Source: JAAYXE01 sp964391195
GTDB taxonomy: Bacteria; Chloroflexota; Anaerolineae; Anaerolineales; UBA4823
Length of the DNA: 64,000 nt
Direction: 5' to 3'
Assembly: GCA_964391195.1 (NCBI GenBank)
Contig: CAYMLG010000003.1
Span: 1 to 64,000, forward strand
Part shown: piece by piece, positions 17,605 to 26,244 of the stretch
Position numbering within the stretch: position 1 is the stretch's first letter
Layout of the letters: the number at the start of each line of letters is the position of its first letter
Translations under genes and position numbers: made by a program
The notes under the pieces: model-generated
Told to the model about the DNA's origin: nothing
What the model saw: the letters and a program-made list of their open reading frames with translations, nothing else
The model's database searches: none

Positions 17605-17972
17605 CGTAAGATTCAAGAAAAACCCAACAAACAACCGCCAGCCACGCCGGCGGTTTCAGGCAATATATTTGCAAACCGGGGTTGCTCCGCTCATCAAGAA
17701 TAACAGCATCCACAACCCTTTACACCCTGATTCCGGCCGCTGCACCTTAAGATACAGCCGCATAAATTGTAATGCAAATACTTAAGAAAAATCTGAGGAA
17801 CGGATGACAACCGTCGCCGAAAGTAATGACAAAATAGACTTAAAGGAAATCCCATCAATCGTTAATATCGTATCGGATCGAATAGGTGTTTTTACCCCCT
17901 GGCTGGTCTTCCAAATCAGCCATGTACCAGGCAAGTCGCGTCCTTTCCTGGGCAAAGGAAGGAGGTTTATCC
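17605..17972. other. Divergent intergenic region, 368 bases
   Basis: Lies between the exporter operon (-) and the GltD-like gene (+). It is AT-richer than its surroundings around 17755-17890. I see no convincing promoter hexamer pair, no riboswitch that I recognise, and no coding sequence. AAGGAAGGAGG at its right end is the RBS of the GltD-like gene. Confidence 0.4.
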
Positions 17973-19415
17973 GTGCAAGCAATACCCAGCGATTTCCTCG
18001 CCATAGACCGAAAAGAGCGTCTGCGCGTACCTTATCTGGATCTAGATCTCCGTTCTCCGGACGACCGGATTTGCGATTTCGAAGATGTTGTCATTGCCCT
18101 GGATGAAGATCGAGCCCGGCTGGAGGCTTCCCGCTGCATACATTGTCCAGATCCTGCCCCCTGTGTAGCCGCCTGTCCGGCTCATAATGATATCCCATCA
18201 GCGATGTGGCTGATCGAACAGGGTGAGTTCATCGAAGCCGCCAAGCTTTACCGCCAAAGCAGCTCTCTCCCCGAAATCTGCGGGCGAGTTTGCCCGCACG
18301 AGCAGCTTTGCCAGGGCTCCTGTGTCCGCAGCAAGTACCACGAACCGGTCCTCACCGGCGCCTTAGAAGTGTTTGCCACCGATTACGAGCGGAAAGCCGG
18401 CGCCACCTGGATTCCGGTTGGGCCACCGACCGGGAAACGCGTGGCCATAGTCGGCGCCGGGCCGTCCGGCCTGGCCTGCGCCGAACAATTGGTCATGAAA
18501 GGCCATGCGGTCACCATTTTAGACGCCAAGCCGGCGCCCGGCGGCCTGCTGCTGTACGGCATCCCCAATTTCAAGCTCCCCAAAGATACCGTCTTCGCCC
18601 GTTGGTGCGACCTGGAACAGGCGGGCGTCTCTTTCATTGGTAACACTTACATCGGCAAAGACAAGACTCTGAACGATCTGTTCGATGAAGGGTTCGACGC
18701 AATCTACCTGGGGGTAGGGACCGGCGTGGACGCCCCGATGGATGTCCCCGGAGAAGACCTCCCCGGCGTTTACAAAGCCACAGAGTTTTTGATTCGCGGC
18801 AATGTAAATTGGGACTATCTTCCCGAGAATATGAAATCGCGCCTGCCGCTCGGCCGCAAGGTGGCAGTCATCGGAGGCGGCGACACTGCCTCAGACTGCT
18901 TACGTACCGCCCTGCGCCTGGGGGCAGAAGAAGTGACCTGCCTGTACCGCCGCACCGAAAAAGAGATGCCCGGCGGGCGCAAAGACCGCCAGTTGGCCCG
19001 GGAAGAAGGCGCCAGATACCAGTTCCTCACCCAACCGGTCCGCTTCATCGCCGGAGAAGACGGACGCCTGGCGCAGATCGAATGTATCCGCATGGAACTC
19101 GGCGAGCCTGACCACCGCGGGCGCCGGAAACCGGTGCCGGTCGAAGGGTCGAACTTTATCGTAGAAGCAGATACCGCGGTCCTGGCCCTCGGCTACTGGC
19201 CGGACCCCACCATCGGCGAAACCACCCCCGGATTGGAAACAAAAAATTGGGGGCTGTTCGTGATCGACAAGAACACGGGCGCTACCTCTCGCCCGGGCGT
19301 ATTCGCCGGTGGGGATGCGGTTACCGGCCCCGACCTGGTGGTAACCGCTATGGTCGCCGGGCGTAAAGCTGCAGCCGGTATCCACAACTATCTCCAGCAG
19401 AGAAACCAGGCTTAA
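17973..19415 (+). CDS. GltD-like NADPH-dependent FAD/Fe-S oxidoreductase
   Basis: Soluble flavoprotein of about 480 residues homologous to the glutamate synthase small subunit and NfnB-type proteins. The N-terminal cysteine region for two [4Fe-4S] clusters is intact (CIHCPDPAPCVAACP and CGRVCPHEQLCQGSC). The FAD fingerprint is GAGPSGLACAEQL, the NADPH fingerprint GGGDTASDCLRTALRLG, and the C-terminal FAD segment VFAGGDAVTGPDLV. No gltB lies in the window, so the role (glutamate synthase, ferredoxin:NADP reductase or another electron-transfer partner) is open. I placed the start at GTG 17973 because AAGGAAGGAGG ends 7 bases before it. The frame is open back to 17886 but that extension (MFLPPGWSSK) is not family-like. 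Confidence 0.85.
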   Translation: MQAIPSDFLAIDRKERLRVPYLDLDLRSPDDRICDFEDVVIALDEDRARLEASRCIHCPDPAPCVAACPAHNDIPSAMWLIEQGEFIEAAKLYRQSSSLPEICGRVCPHEQLCQGSCVRSKYHEPVLTGALEVFATDYERKAGATWIPVGPPTGKRVAIVGAGPSGLACAEQLVMKGHAVTILDAKPAPGGLLLYGIPNFKLPKDTVFARWCDLEQAGVSFIGNTYIGKDKTLNDLFDEGFDAIYLGVGTGVDAPMDVPGEDLPGVYKATEFLIRGNVNWDYLPENMKSRLPLGRKVAVIGGGDTASDCLRTALRLGAEEVTCLYRRTEKEMPGGRKDRQLAREEGARYQFLTQPVRFIAGEDGRLAQIECIRMELGEPDHRGRRKPVPVEGSNFIVEADTAVLALGYWPDPTIGETTPGLETKNWGLFVIDKNTGATSRPGVFAGGDAVTGPDLVVTAMVAGRKAAAGIHNYLQQRNQA

Positions 19416-19435
19416 CGATTGCCTAGCTCCGATGA

Positions 19436-19471
19436 AGCCAGGGGACGGGCCTCACCCACCGTCCCCTGGCT
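19436..19471 (+). terminator. Terminator of the GltD-like gene
   Basis: Perfect 13-bp stem (19436-19448 with 19459-19471), 21 bases after the stop codon, followed by CGTTTAACC. The loop is 10 bases. The T-run is short. Confidence 0.6.
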
Positions 19472-19642
19472 CGTTTAACCCCACGAGCCTTTCTCCTCCT
19501 GGCCGGATCCCGTGGGCTGTATCAGCATGATTTGCGCATTTCCTACGTATGCAGGCATATTTGAGAATATTATAGATAACCAGCGAACGCTTACATCGTG
19601 AAAGTCTAACTTTTCCTTAAAATATCTTAATTAGCCCTGGGG

Positions 19643-19648
19643 TATAAT
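19643..19648 (+). promoter_or_regulatory. Candidate -10 box of gyrA
   Basis: A perfect TATAAT stands 113 bases upstream of the gyrA ATG in an AT-rich stretch. No good -35 box lies 16-18 bases before it, so activation by another factor or a different start site is possible. Confidence 0.4.
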
Positions 19649-19760
19649 TAAAGGTCGGGTGCAAAGATATCCCACTTTTCTTAATCTCTCCCATTCGAGA
19701 AACTCCACAGTTCGGTGTTTCTGAGATGGTCATTTCACCCTGATTGCACAAGGAATACCC

Positions 19761-22226
19761 ATGGAGATCGGTTCCGTTCAGCAAGTTGACATAGACGAAC
19801 AAATGCGCGCAGCGTACCTGGATTACGCCATGAGCGTCATCGTGGCTCGCGCCTTGCCCGACGCCCGCGATGGCTTGAAGCCGGTTCACCGGCGAATCCT
19901 GTATGCCATGCACGATATGGGCATCCGCCCCAACAGCCCTTATAAGAAATCTGCCCGCATTGTTGGTGAAGTATTAGGGAAATATCACCCCCACGGCGAC
20001 TCGGCCGTCTACGATGCCATGGCCCGCCTGGCCCAGGACTTTTCTATGCGCTATGTGCTGGTAGATGGGCAGGGAAACTTCGGCTCGATCGATGGGGACG
20101 CCCCGGCCGCCATGCGTTATACCGAGGCTCGCCTGGCCCCGATGGCGGCCGAGATGCTCGCCGATATCGATCGCAACACCGTCAATTTTATGGACAACTT
20201 CGACGGATCCCTTCAGGAACCGGTCGTACTCCCTGCGCGTCTGCCTAATTTGCTCCTCAACGGCTCTTCAGGCATCGCCGTCGGAATGGCGACGAACATC
20301 CCCCCACATAACCTGCGAGAGCTGGTTGCAGCCATCAATTACGTGATCGATAACGATGAACGGGCCGATGAGATCACAATGGAAGAGTTGATCAGCCTCT
20401 TGCCCGGTCCAGACTTCCCCACCGGCGGCGTGATTGTTGGCAAGGATGGCATCCTCCAGGCCTATGGCACCGGCCGGGGCCGCATCGTTCTGCGCGGCCG
20501 GGCCCACATCGAAGAGTTGGGCAATACCCGCCACCGCATCGTCATCACCGAGATCCCCTACCAGCTCAATAAGAACACCCTGATCGAACGCATTGCAGAC
20601 CTGGCCCGCAGCGGGCGCCTGGGCGATATCTCCGACCTGCGCGATGAATCCGACCGGCGTGGCATGAGCATCGTCATCGAGCTCCGCCGGGGAGCCCAGC
20701 CCAAAAAGGTGCTCAACCAGCTCTACAAATACACCCCCCTTCAATCGACGTTTGGGGTGCAAATGCTGGCCCTGGTGGAAGACGAGCCCCGCCTGCTCAC
20801 CATCAAACGCGCTTTGCAGATCTTCATCGAGCACCGCCGCGTGGTCATCGTCCGCCGCTCGGAATTCGAGTTGGCCCGCCTGCGGGAAAGGGCTCACATC
20901 CTCGAAGGGCTGCTCATCGCTCTCGCCAACCTGGATGCTGTGATCGACACCATTCGCAAAGCCGCCGACGCCGACGTCGCCAAAGTGCGCCTGATGGAGC
21001 GTTTCAACCTGACCGAACGGCAGGCTCAGGCAATCCTGGATATGCAGCTTCGCCGCCTGGCAGCTCTTGAGCGCCAAAAGATCGAGGACGAACAGCGCCA
21101 GACCCTTGAGCGGATTGCTCAACTGGAAGATCTGCTGGCCAACCCGAAGAAAATCCTGGCCCTGATCAAAGACGACCTGAATGAAATCGCCGAAAAATAT
21201 GGTGACGAGCGCCGGACTCTGATCGCATACGAAGCCAGCGAAGATTTCCGCGAAGAAGACCTGGTCCAGGACGAAGCCTGCCTGGTCACTATCACGCAAC
21301 GAGGCTACATCAAGCGGGTAGCTTCGAAAGCTTACCGCACTCAAGGCCGTGGCGGGCGTGGGGTAACCGGACTGACCACCCGCGACGAAGACGAAGTGCT
21401 GATGCTTGTGCCGGCCAGCACCCTCGATACGATGCTCTTATTCTCGGATAAGGGTAAAGTGTATTCGGAAAAGGTCTACCAGATCCCCGACGGCGACCGG
21501 ACAGGAAAAGGGATTCCCATGGTCAACGTGCTCTCCATCGACGCCAACGAGACCATCACTGCCGCGGTGGCGGTCCCAAACTTCAAACAGGCAGAATATT
21601 TGACCATGGCCACCCGCAACGGGCGCATCAAACGGGTGCAGCTATCTGAGTTCGCCTCCGTCCGCCCCTCGGGGCTGATCGCCATAAACCTGGATCCGGA
21701 TGATGAGTTAGGTTGGGTGCGTCTCACCCGTGGCAAGGACGATATTCTCCTGGTCACCGCGCGCGGCCAGGCGCTGCGCTTCTCCGAAGAAGAGGTGCGG
21801 CCTATGGGCCGTTCGGCGGCCGGCGTCAACGGTATCCGCCTCAGCAAAGGCGACCATGTCGCCAGCATGGAGATTGCCGAATCCGGCGGTGAATTGTTAG
21901 TGGTGACCCAGAAAGGTTACGGTAAGCGGACCCCCTTAGAAGAATACCCGGTCAAAGGCCGGGCGACCGGCGGTGTGATCACCATCGACAAACATGCCAT
22001 CCAGAAAGTGGGCGAAATCGCCGCGGCCCGGATCGTCCAGAAGGATGATGATCTGACGATCATCTCCTCCAGCGGTGTAGTGCTGCGCACCAACGTGAAA
22101 TCGATCTCTCAATCTGGACGGGCTACTCGCGGCGTCAGGCTGATGAACCTCCAGAACAGCGATACTGTCGCCTCACTGGCACGGATTGCCAACGCCGACC
22201 TGAAACGCGTGGGCGCAGCCGATTAG
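19761..22226 (+). CDS. gyrA: DNA gyrase subunit A
   Basis: ATP-dependent type IIA topoisomerase subunit that cuts and rejoins DNA; 821 residues is a normal length. Visible features: the N-terminal YLDYAMSVIVARALPDARDGLKP, the quinolone-resistance region around HPHGDSAVYDAMARLAQ, the catalytic tyrosine in AAMRYTEARL near residue 120, and the GyrA box QGRGGRGVTGL near 533, which marks gyrase rather than topoisomerase IV and is needed for DNA wrapping. The six-bladed C-terminal propeller is complete. In the resistance region the position equal to E. coli Ser83 is Ser and to Asp87 is Asp by eye. No gyrB in the window. Confidence 0.97.
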   Translation: MEIGSVQQVDIDEQMRAAYLDYAMSVIVARALPDARDGLKPVHRRILYAMHDMGIRPNSPYKKSARIVGEVLGKYHPHGDSAVYDAMARLAQDFSMRYVLVDGQGNFGSIDGDAPAAMRYTEARLAPMAAEMLADIDRNTVNFMDNFDGSLQEPVVLPARLPNLLLNGSSGIAVGMATNIPPHNLRELVAAINYVIDNDERADEITMEELISLLPGPDFPTGGVIVGKDGILQAYGTGRGRIVLRGRAHIEELGNTRHRIVITEIPYQLNKNTLIERIADLARSGRLGDISDLRDESDRRGMSIVIELRRGAQPKKVLNQLYKYTPLQSTFGVQMLALVEDEPRLLTIKRALQIFIEHRRVVIVRRSEFELARLRERAHILEGLLIALANLDAVIDTIRKAADADVAKVRLMERFNLTERQAQAILDMQLRRLAALERQKIEDEQRQTLERIAQLEDLLANPKKILALIKDDLNEIAEKYGDERRTLIAYEASEDFREEDLVQDEACLVTITQRGYIKRVASKAYRTQGRGGRGVTGLTTRDEDEVLMLVPASTLDTMLLFSDKGKVYSEKVYQIPDGDRTGKGIPMVNVLSIDANETITAAVAVPNFKQAEYLTMATRNGRIKRVQLSEFASVRPSGLIAINLDPDDELGWVRLTRGKDDILLVTARGQALRFSEEEVRPMGRSAAGVNGIRLSKGDHVASMEIAESGGELLVVTQKGYGKRTPLEEYPVKGRATGGVITIDKHAIQKVGEIAAARIVQKDDDLTIISSSGVVLRTNVKSISQSGRATRGVRLMNLQNSDTVASLARIANADLKRVGAAD

Positions 22227-22253
22227 ACGCCTCACCTACCTGTGTGGGATGAA

Positions 22254-22475
22254 CTAAATCGGAAGGATGACCTTTCCCATCACCAGCAGAGCCAGGGTAC
22301 CGACCAATGCCACGATCATCAACAGTATCACGGAAAGCACAAACCGCTGCACCGGGCTCATGCCGAGGAAGTGTCCTTTTTCCTCGATCACAATTTCTTC
22401 GTATACGGGTTCTTCTTCCTCTTCCTCGGTGAAAAAGTTGGAAGCATTGGCCTGTTGTCGAAATTCATCCAGCAT
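22254..22475 (-). CDS. Small single-span membrane protein
   Basis: A 73-residue protein with an acidic cytosolic N-terminus (a run of Glu near residue 17) and one strong membrane span near the C-terminus (FVLSVILLMIVALVGTLALLVMG). RBS AAGGAG stands 9 bases before the ATG, which supports a real gene. It lies between gyrA and birA and is probably co-transcribed after birA, with a gap of 32 bases. Function unknown. Confidence 0.65.
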   Translation of the reverse strand: MLDEFRQQANASNFFTEEEEEEPVYEEIVIEEKGHFLGMSPVQRFVLSVILLMIVALVGTLALLVMGKVILPI

Positions 22476-22507
22476 GATGGCCTACTCCTTCTTTGAGTTT
22501 CTCCACG

Positions 22508-23302
22508 TCATCCGGCCGGCCTGAGACGCAGCTCTCCGGCATGTAAATGCAGTTCTCGTCCCTGTTCATCCAACACCACCAGCCCGCCCGTTCGATCCAG
22601 GCCAATCACCTGGACCAGGGCAGGTTGGTCGGGATGGAGGCCCCATACCTGTACTTTCTCGCCCTTATAAGCCAGAGAAGATTCCCAGGCCCGGTGAAAT
22701 TCTTCTGATCCCAGGCGCGGCAGCCAGCCGAGCAGTTCTTCCAGGAGGGTCCTCAGCAGCACAAGGCGGTCGACCGGCCCCCCGGCGGCATGCTCCACGC
22801 AGGTTGCCGGAAACAGGACCCGATCATCCGGCGGGACAGACGAGGGCCGGATGTTGACCCCAATCCCCAGGATGACCGCCTGGACTTGGTCGCCCTGCCA
22901 CTGCGCCTCGGCCAGAATGCCGGCCGTCTTTCGCCCTACCAGCAGCACATCGTTCGGCCACTTGATCGCCGGGCTCAATCCTAACTGCCGGCGCAGCGCC
23001 TGGCTGAGAGCCAACGCACCCAGGGCAGTGTAAAAAGGGATTTGCTCGGAAGCCAGGCGGTTCTCCGGCCTGGGCCGCAGCACCAGGCTTAAAGCCAGGG
23101 CAGCGCCCGGCGGGGTGAACCACTGCCGGCCGAGGCGGCCCCGTCCGGCGTACTGCTCGTCCGCCAGCACCAGGGCCAGGTGCGGGGCCCCGCGGTCCGC
23201 CCAGCGCGCGGCTTCGTCATTGGTAGAGCCCAACCGGTCGAAATAACGCCACGGGCCGATGGAAAATCCCTGCAACGCTTGTTCCAATTGAATGGAATCC
23301 AC
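22508..23302 (-). CDS. birA: Biotin-[acetyl-CoA carboxylase] ligase
   Basis: Transfers biotin, via biotinyl-AMP, to the carboxylase carrier protein. The 264-residue protein has the family motifs FDRLGSTNDEAA near the N-terminus, AGRGRLGRQWFTPPG (biotinyl-AMP loop) near residue 52, and KWPNDVLLVGRKTAGIL near 113. The C-terminal SH3-like domain is present. It lacks the N-terminal helix-turn-helix of the E. coli BirA repressor, so it is a monofunctional ligase and any biotin regulation must lie elsewhere. The start is GTG 23302; an ATG two bases upstream is out of frame. Confidence 0.93.
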   Translation of the reverse strand: MDSIQLEQALQGFSIGPWRYFDRLGSTNDEAARWADRGAPHLALVLADEQYAGRGRLGRQWFTPPGAALALSLVLRPRPENRLASEQIPFYTALGALALSQALRRQLGLSPAIKWPNDVLLVGRKTAGILAEAQWQGDQVQAVILGIGVNIRPSSVPPDDRVLFPATCVEHAAGGPVDRLVLLRTLLEELLGWLPRLGSEEFHRAWESSLAYKGEKVQVWGLHPDQPALVQVIGLDRTGGLVVLDEQGRELHLHAGELRLRPAG

Positions 23303-23402
23303 ATTTGGATTTTACCCCAATCGTGCCACCCTTCACCCATTAGAATTGTTTGGCGGCTGGAAATCTCAAATTAAAAAATCCCCACAGGAAGAAAAGCTGT
23401 GA

Positions 23403-23459
23403 TATACTTGGGGCCGCTCCCGCCCCAGTGCGGGAGCAACTCTGCCCGATCACGGGCAG
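23403..23459 (+). promoter_or_regulatory. Promoter -10 and double-hairpin leader of rpsB
   Basis: TATACT at 23403-23408 is a candidate -10 box. Two tight hairpins follow: 23416-23422 with 23431-23437 (7 bp) and 23442-23448 with 23453-23459 (7 bp, 4-base loop). They lie in a leader of about 150 bases before the rpsB ATG. Leaders of ribosomal-protein genes often bind the gene product for feedback control; I cannot assign this one to a known leader class. Confidence 0.35.
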
Positions 23460-23563
23460 CACCCTATCTCACACGTCTCCCGACCTGGCCGGGCGTGCCG
23501 TGGCCTCGGTGCCGGCGGGGATGAAGGAGGCGGAAGACGAACGCAAAGGAGTTGAATTTTAAA

Positions 23564-24535
23564 ATGGCCATAATCCCTATGAAAGCGCTTCTTGAGAGCG
23601 GCGTGCACTTCGGGCATCGCACCCAAAAGTGGCACCCGGCCATGAAGCCCTATATTTTCACCGAACGCAACAGCATCCATATCATTGACCTGCAGAAGAC
23701 GGTCAAAGCCCTGGAACAGGCTTATAACCTGGTCCGCGACACCGTAGCCGAAGGCGGCACGGTGCTTTTTGTTGGCACAAAGCGCCAGGCGCAGGAAACG
23801 ATCCAGATGGAAGCCACGCGGGCCGGGATGCCCTACGTGACCACTCGCTGGTTAGGCGGCATGCTCACCAACTGGCGCACCATTCGCCAGCGGATCAATG
23901 AGCTCGAACGCCTGGAGCGGATGCGAGACAAGGGCGAGTTCGAACGGATCACCAAAAAGGAAGCCCTCTTGATCAGCCGCGAGATCGAGCGCCTGGAAGT
24001 CCTCCTCGGCGGCATTCGCAATATGACCAGCATCCCCGATCTGGTTTTCGTCGTCGATGTACGCCGTGAAGATACCGCCATTCACGAGGCCAATCTGCTC
24101 AACATCCCCGTCGTCGCCCTGGTGGATACCAACTGTGATCCGCGCAATGTGGATTACGTGATCCCCTCCAACGACGACGCCATTCGCGCCATCAAACTTC
24201 TGGTCGGCAAGATCGCTGACGCCGTTCTGGAAGGCAAGGCCATGCGCAAGGAAGAGGAAGTTGAAGAAGGGCCGGTGATGCAGCGCGCGGCTCGGGCGGC
24301 AGAGTACGAGGAAGAGTTGGCTGATGAGGACCTGCTCGGCGCTTCCACCCTGGCGAAGATCTCCCGCAGCACCCTCGATGAAGCAGAAATCGAAGAAGCG
24401 AGCGCTGATTTCGAATCGGATGAGGCTGAGGAGCTTGAGGAAGAGGAAGAGGAAGAGGACGAAGCTGAAGAGGAAACCGGCATCGAAGACGAAGCTGAAC
24501 TCATCGCAGATACAGAGACTGAAGACGAGGAATGA
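23564..24535 (+). CDS. rpsB: Small-subunit ribosomal protein S2 with acidic C-terminal tail
   Basis: Structural protein of the 30S subunit, first gene of rpsB-tsf. The conserved core (LLESGVHFGHRTQKWHPAMKPYIF, then TRWLGGMLTNWRTI, PDLVFVVDVRREDTAIHEA and NCDPRNVDYVIPSNDDAIRAIKLL) ends near residue 220. An extra tail of about 100 residues is extremely acidic, with runs of Glu near 295-305. The tail has no recognisable fold and is longer than usual. I chose ATG 23564, because AAGGAG is 12 bases upstream and MAIIPMK is a normal S2 start; the TTG at 23552 directly abuts the SD. The gene overlaps no neighbour; tsf starts just after the stop. Confidence 0.96.
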   Translation: MAIIPMKALLESGVHFGHRTQKWHPAMKPYIFTERNSIHIIDLQKTVKALEQAYNLVRDTVAEGGTVLFVGTKRQAQETIQMEATRAGMPYVTTRWLGGMLTNWRTIRQRINELERLERMRDKGEFERITKKEALLISREIERLEVLLGGIRNMTSIPDLVFVVDVRREDTAIHEANLLNIPVVALVDTNCDPRNVDYVIPSNDDAIRAIKLLVGKIADAVLEGKAMRKEEEVEEGPVMQRAARAAEYEEELADEDLLGASTLAKISRSTLDEAEIEEASADFESDEAEELEEEEEEEDEAEEETGIEDEAELIADTETEDEE

Positions 24536-24537
24536 TC

Positions 24538-25143
24538 ATGGCTATCACCACTGAACAAATCAAAGAACTGCGCGAAGCGACCGGCGCCGGTATCCTAGAC
24601 TGCCGTAAAGCCCTTGAACAAGCAGGTGGAGATTTCGATAAGGCCGTCGATTATCTCCGCGAGAAGGGGCTGGCCACCGCCGCCAAACGGTCCGACCGAG
24701 AAGCCTCCGAAGGCGTGGTCGAGCTGTACTCTCACGGTGGGGGCCGTGTGGGGGTGATGGTGGAAGTAAACTGTGAGACTGATTTCGTCGCCCGCAGCGA
24801 GGCTTTCCGCAGCTTCGCTCACGAAGTGGCCTTGCAGATCGCAGCTGCTGCGCCCCTTTACGTCAAAGAAGATGACATCCCCGCTGCGGTTCTCGAGCAC
24901 GAGCGAGAGATTGCCCGCAGCCGCGCCCGCGAAGAAGGCAAGCCCGAGAAGATCTGGGACCGGATTATCGAAGGCCGCATCGAGAAATTCAAAGACGAAG
25001 TCGTCCTAATGCGCCAGTCTTACATCCGTGACGAAAATATCACCATCGAGCAGTTGCTGATGCAGAACGTCGCCTCCATTGGCGAAAATATCATCATCCG
25101 GCGCTTTGCCCGCTGGGAGCTAGGCGAGAGCACCCAGAGTTAA
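24538..25143 (+). CDS. tsf: Translation elongation factor Ts
   Basis: Guanine-nucleotide exchange factor for EF-Tu. The 201-residue protein belongs to the short form, with a UBA-like N-terminus (ITTEQIKELREATGAGILDCRKAL), the diagnostic NCETDFVAR near residue 80, and a single dimerization-region remnant instead of the duplicated core of E. coli EF-Ts. GAGG at 24527-24530 stands 7 bases before ATG 24538. An ATG at 24532 overlapping the rpsB stop is also in frame but less well placed. A strong terminator follows immediately. Confidence 0.95.
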   Translation: MAITTEQIKELREATGAGILDCRKALEQAGGDFDKAVDYLREKGLATAAKRSDREASEGVVELYSHGGGRVGVMVEVNCETDFVARSEAFRSFAHEVALQIAAAAPLYVKEDDIPAAVLEHEREIARSRAREEGKPEKIWDRIIEGRIEKFKDEVVLMRQSYIRDENITIEQLLMQNVASIGENIIIRRFARWELGESTQS

Positions 25144-25145
25144 TC

Positions 25146-25177
25146 AAAAAAGGCCAACCACCGGGTTGGCCTTTTTT
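25146..25177 (+). terminator. Intrinsic terminator of rpsB-tsf
   Basis: Textbook terminator: A-run, GGCCAACC stem, 4-base loop, GGTTGGCC and a run of six T. It lies 3 bases after the tsf stop codon. pyrH starts 24 bases later with its own RBS, so read-through may still feed it. Confidence 0.9.
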
Positions 25178-25200
25178 ATAGATTATAAGGAGACCCTCGG

Positions 25201-25923
25201 ATGGAAGATCGAAAACTCAAGTACCGCCGAATCTTGCTCAAATTGAGCGGAGAATCACTCTCCGGACCCCAGGGGTTTGGAATTGACCCCGTCCAGGCTG
25301 AGGAAGTGGCCAAGCGCGTCCGCGAAGTGCATGATCTGGGAGTCGATGTCGCCATCGTGATCGGCGCCGGGAATTTATGGCGCGGGCGCATTGGCTTGCA
25401 GCGGGGGATGGACCGGGCAACAGCCGATTATATGGGTATGCTCGCCACGGTGATGAATGCCCTGGCGTTGATGGATGCCATGGAGCGCATGGGGCTGGTC
25501 ACCCGGGTCCAATCGGCGGTAGAGATGCATGCGGTTGCCGAACCTTATATCCGGCGCCGGGCTATTCGCCACCTGGAAAAAGGCCGGGTCGTCATCCTGG
25601 GCGGGGGCACCGGCAACCCCTACTTTTCGACCGATACAGCCGCGGCGCTGCGCGCCATGGAGATTGGCGCCGATGTGCTCATCAAAGCCACCAAGGTGGA
25701 CGGTGTGTACGACGCCGACCCGATGACCACGCCAGGCGCTGTCCGCTTCGAACGCCTGACCTACATGGAAACAATTAACCGCCGCCTGCAAGTGATGGAC
25801 AGCACGGCTATCTCGCTCTGCATGGATAACAACCTCCCCATCCTGGTGCTCAATCTTTGGAACCAGGACGATTTACGCCAGGCATTGTACGGCCACGAGG
25901 TAGGCACTCTGGTCACTGCCTGA
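25201..25923 (+). CDS. pyrH: Uridylate kinase
   Basis: Phosphorylates UMP to UDP, with ATP, in pyrimidine nucleotide synthesis; a hexameric amino-acid-kinase-fold enzyme. The 240-residue length is normal. Visible motifs are ILLKLSGESLSG near residue 10, VIGAGNLWRGR near 57, GGGTGNPYFSTDTAAALRA near 138 and ADVLIKATKVDGVYDADP near 160. RBS AAGGAGA precedes the ATG. The order tsf-pyrH-frr-uppS-cdsA is widespread in bacteria. Confidence 0.96.
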   Translation: MEDRKLKYRRILLKLSGESLSGPQGFGIDPVQAEEVAKRVREVHDLGVDVAIVIGAGNLWRGRIGLQRGMDRATADYMGMLATVMNALALMDAMERMGLVTRVQSAVEMHAVAEPYIRRRAIRHLEKGRVVILGGGTGNPYFSTDTAAALRAMEIGADVLIKATKVDGVYDADPMTTPGAVRFERLTYMETINRRLQVMDSTAISLCMDNNLPILVLNLWNQDDLRQALYGHEVGTLVTA

Positions 25924-25935
25924 TTTGCTTTCTCT

Positions 25936-25973
25936 CCGGCAAGGGGCTTCTTCCCCTGACAGCCCCTTGCCGG
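25936..25973 (+). terminator. Hairpin after pyrH
   Basis: Perfect 13-bp GC-rich stem (25936-25948 with 25961-25973), 12 bases after the pyrH stop, followed by TCCCTGTTCCCCTCC, which has no clean T-run. A likely terminator that separates pyrH from frr. Confidence 0.5.
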
Positions 25974-26003
25974 TCCCTGTTCCCCTCCTTTTCCAAACAA
26001 TCA

Positions 26004-26100
26004 GTGTGCACGCACAACTCATCAGCAGAAAAGGATTGTTGCTTTTGGGGTGCGCGCAACCTCGTCGTCCGGCTTCGCCACCCATCCCCAAAACAACAAT
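26004..26100. repeat. Dispersed repeat element with terminal hairpin, copy B
   Basis: Begins with GTGTGCACGCACAACT and continues to AAAAGGATTGTTG as in the copy at 7121-7202, with two differences in about 36 bases. It then forms an imperfect hairpin from ATTGTTG (26034) to CAACAAT (26100). The hairpin interior differs from copy A, while the box and the ends are conserved. It lies in the pyrH-frr gap. Confidence 0.7.
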
Positions 26101-26166
26101 TATGACTGACAACATTTGCCTACACACGGCAATCATTTTCGGGTATCCTTAGAAGGTAGCTTATTG

Positions 26167-26172
26167 TATAAT
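26167..26172 (+). promoter_or_regulatory. Candidate -10 box of the frr operon
   Basis: TATAAT preceded by TTATTG, 73 bases upstream of the frr ATG and downstream of the repeat element. No strong -35 box is seen at the expected distance. Confidence 0.4.
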
Positions 26173-26244
26173 GTACGAACGTCCACCTGAGTCAAGGGCT
26201 TCTCAGCCCCTGGCTAAACACCACTATCATCCTGGGAGGCATTC

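Noticed and set aside
17760..17972. Possible riboswitch before the GltD-like gene
   Set aside because: I compared it from memory with glutamine-type and other leaders and found no consensus match; only the RBS is clear.
20268..21344. Long open frame (358 codons) antisense to gyrA
   Set aside because: Fully inside gyrA on the other strand; GC-rich third positions create such shadows; no family signature.
23450..23680. Small minus-strand frame over the rpsB leader
   Set aside because: No RBS, overlaps the rpsB start and leader hairpins, no recognisable product.
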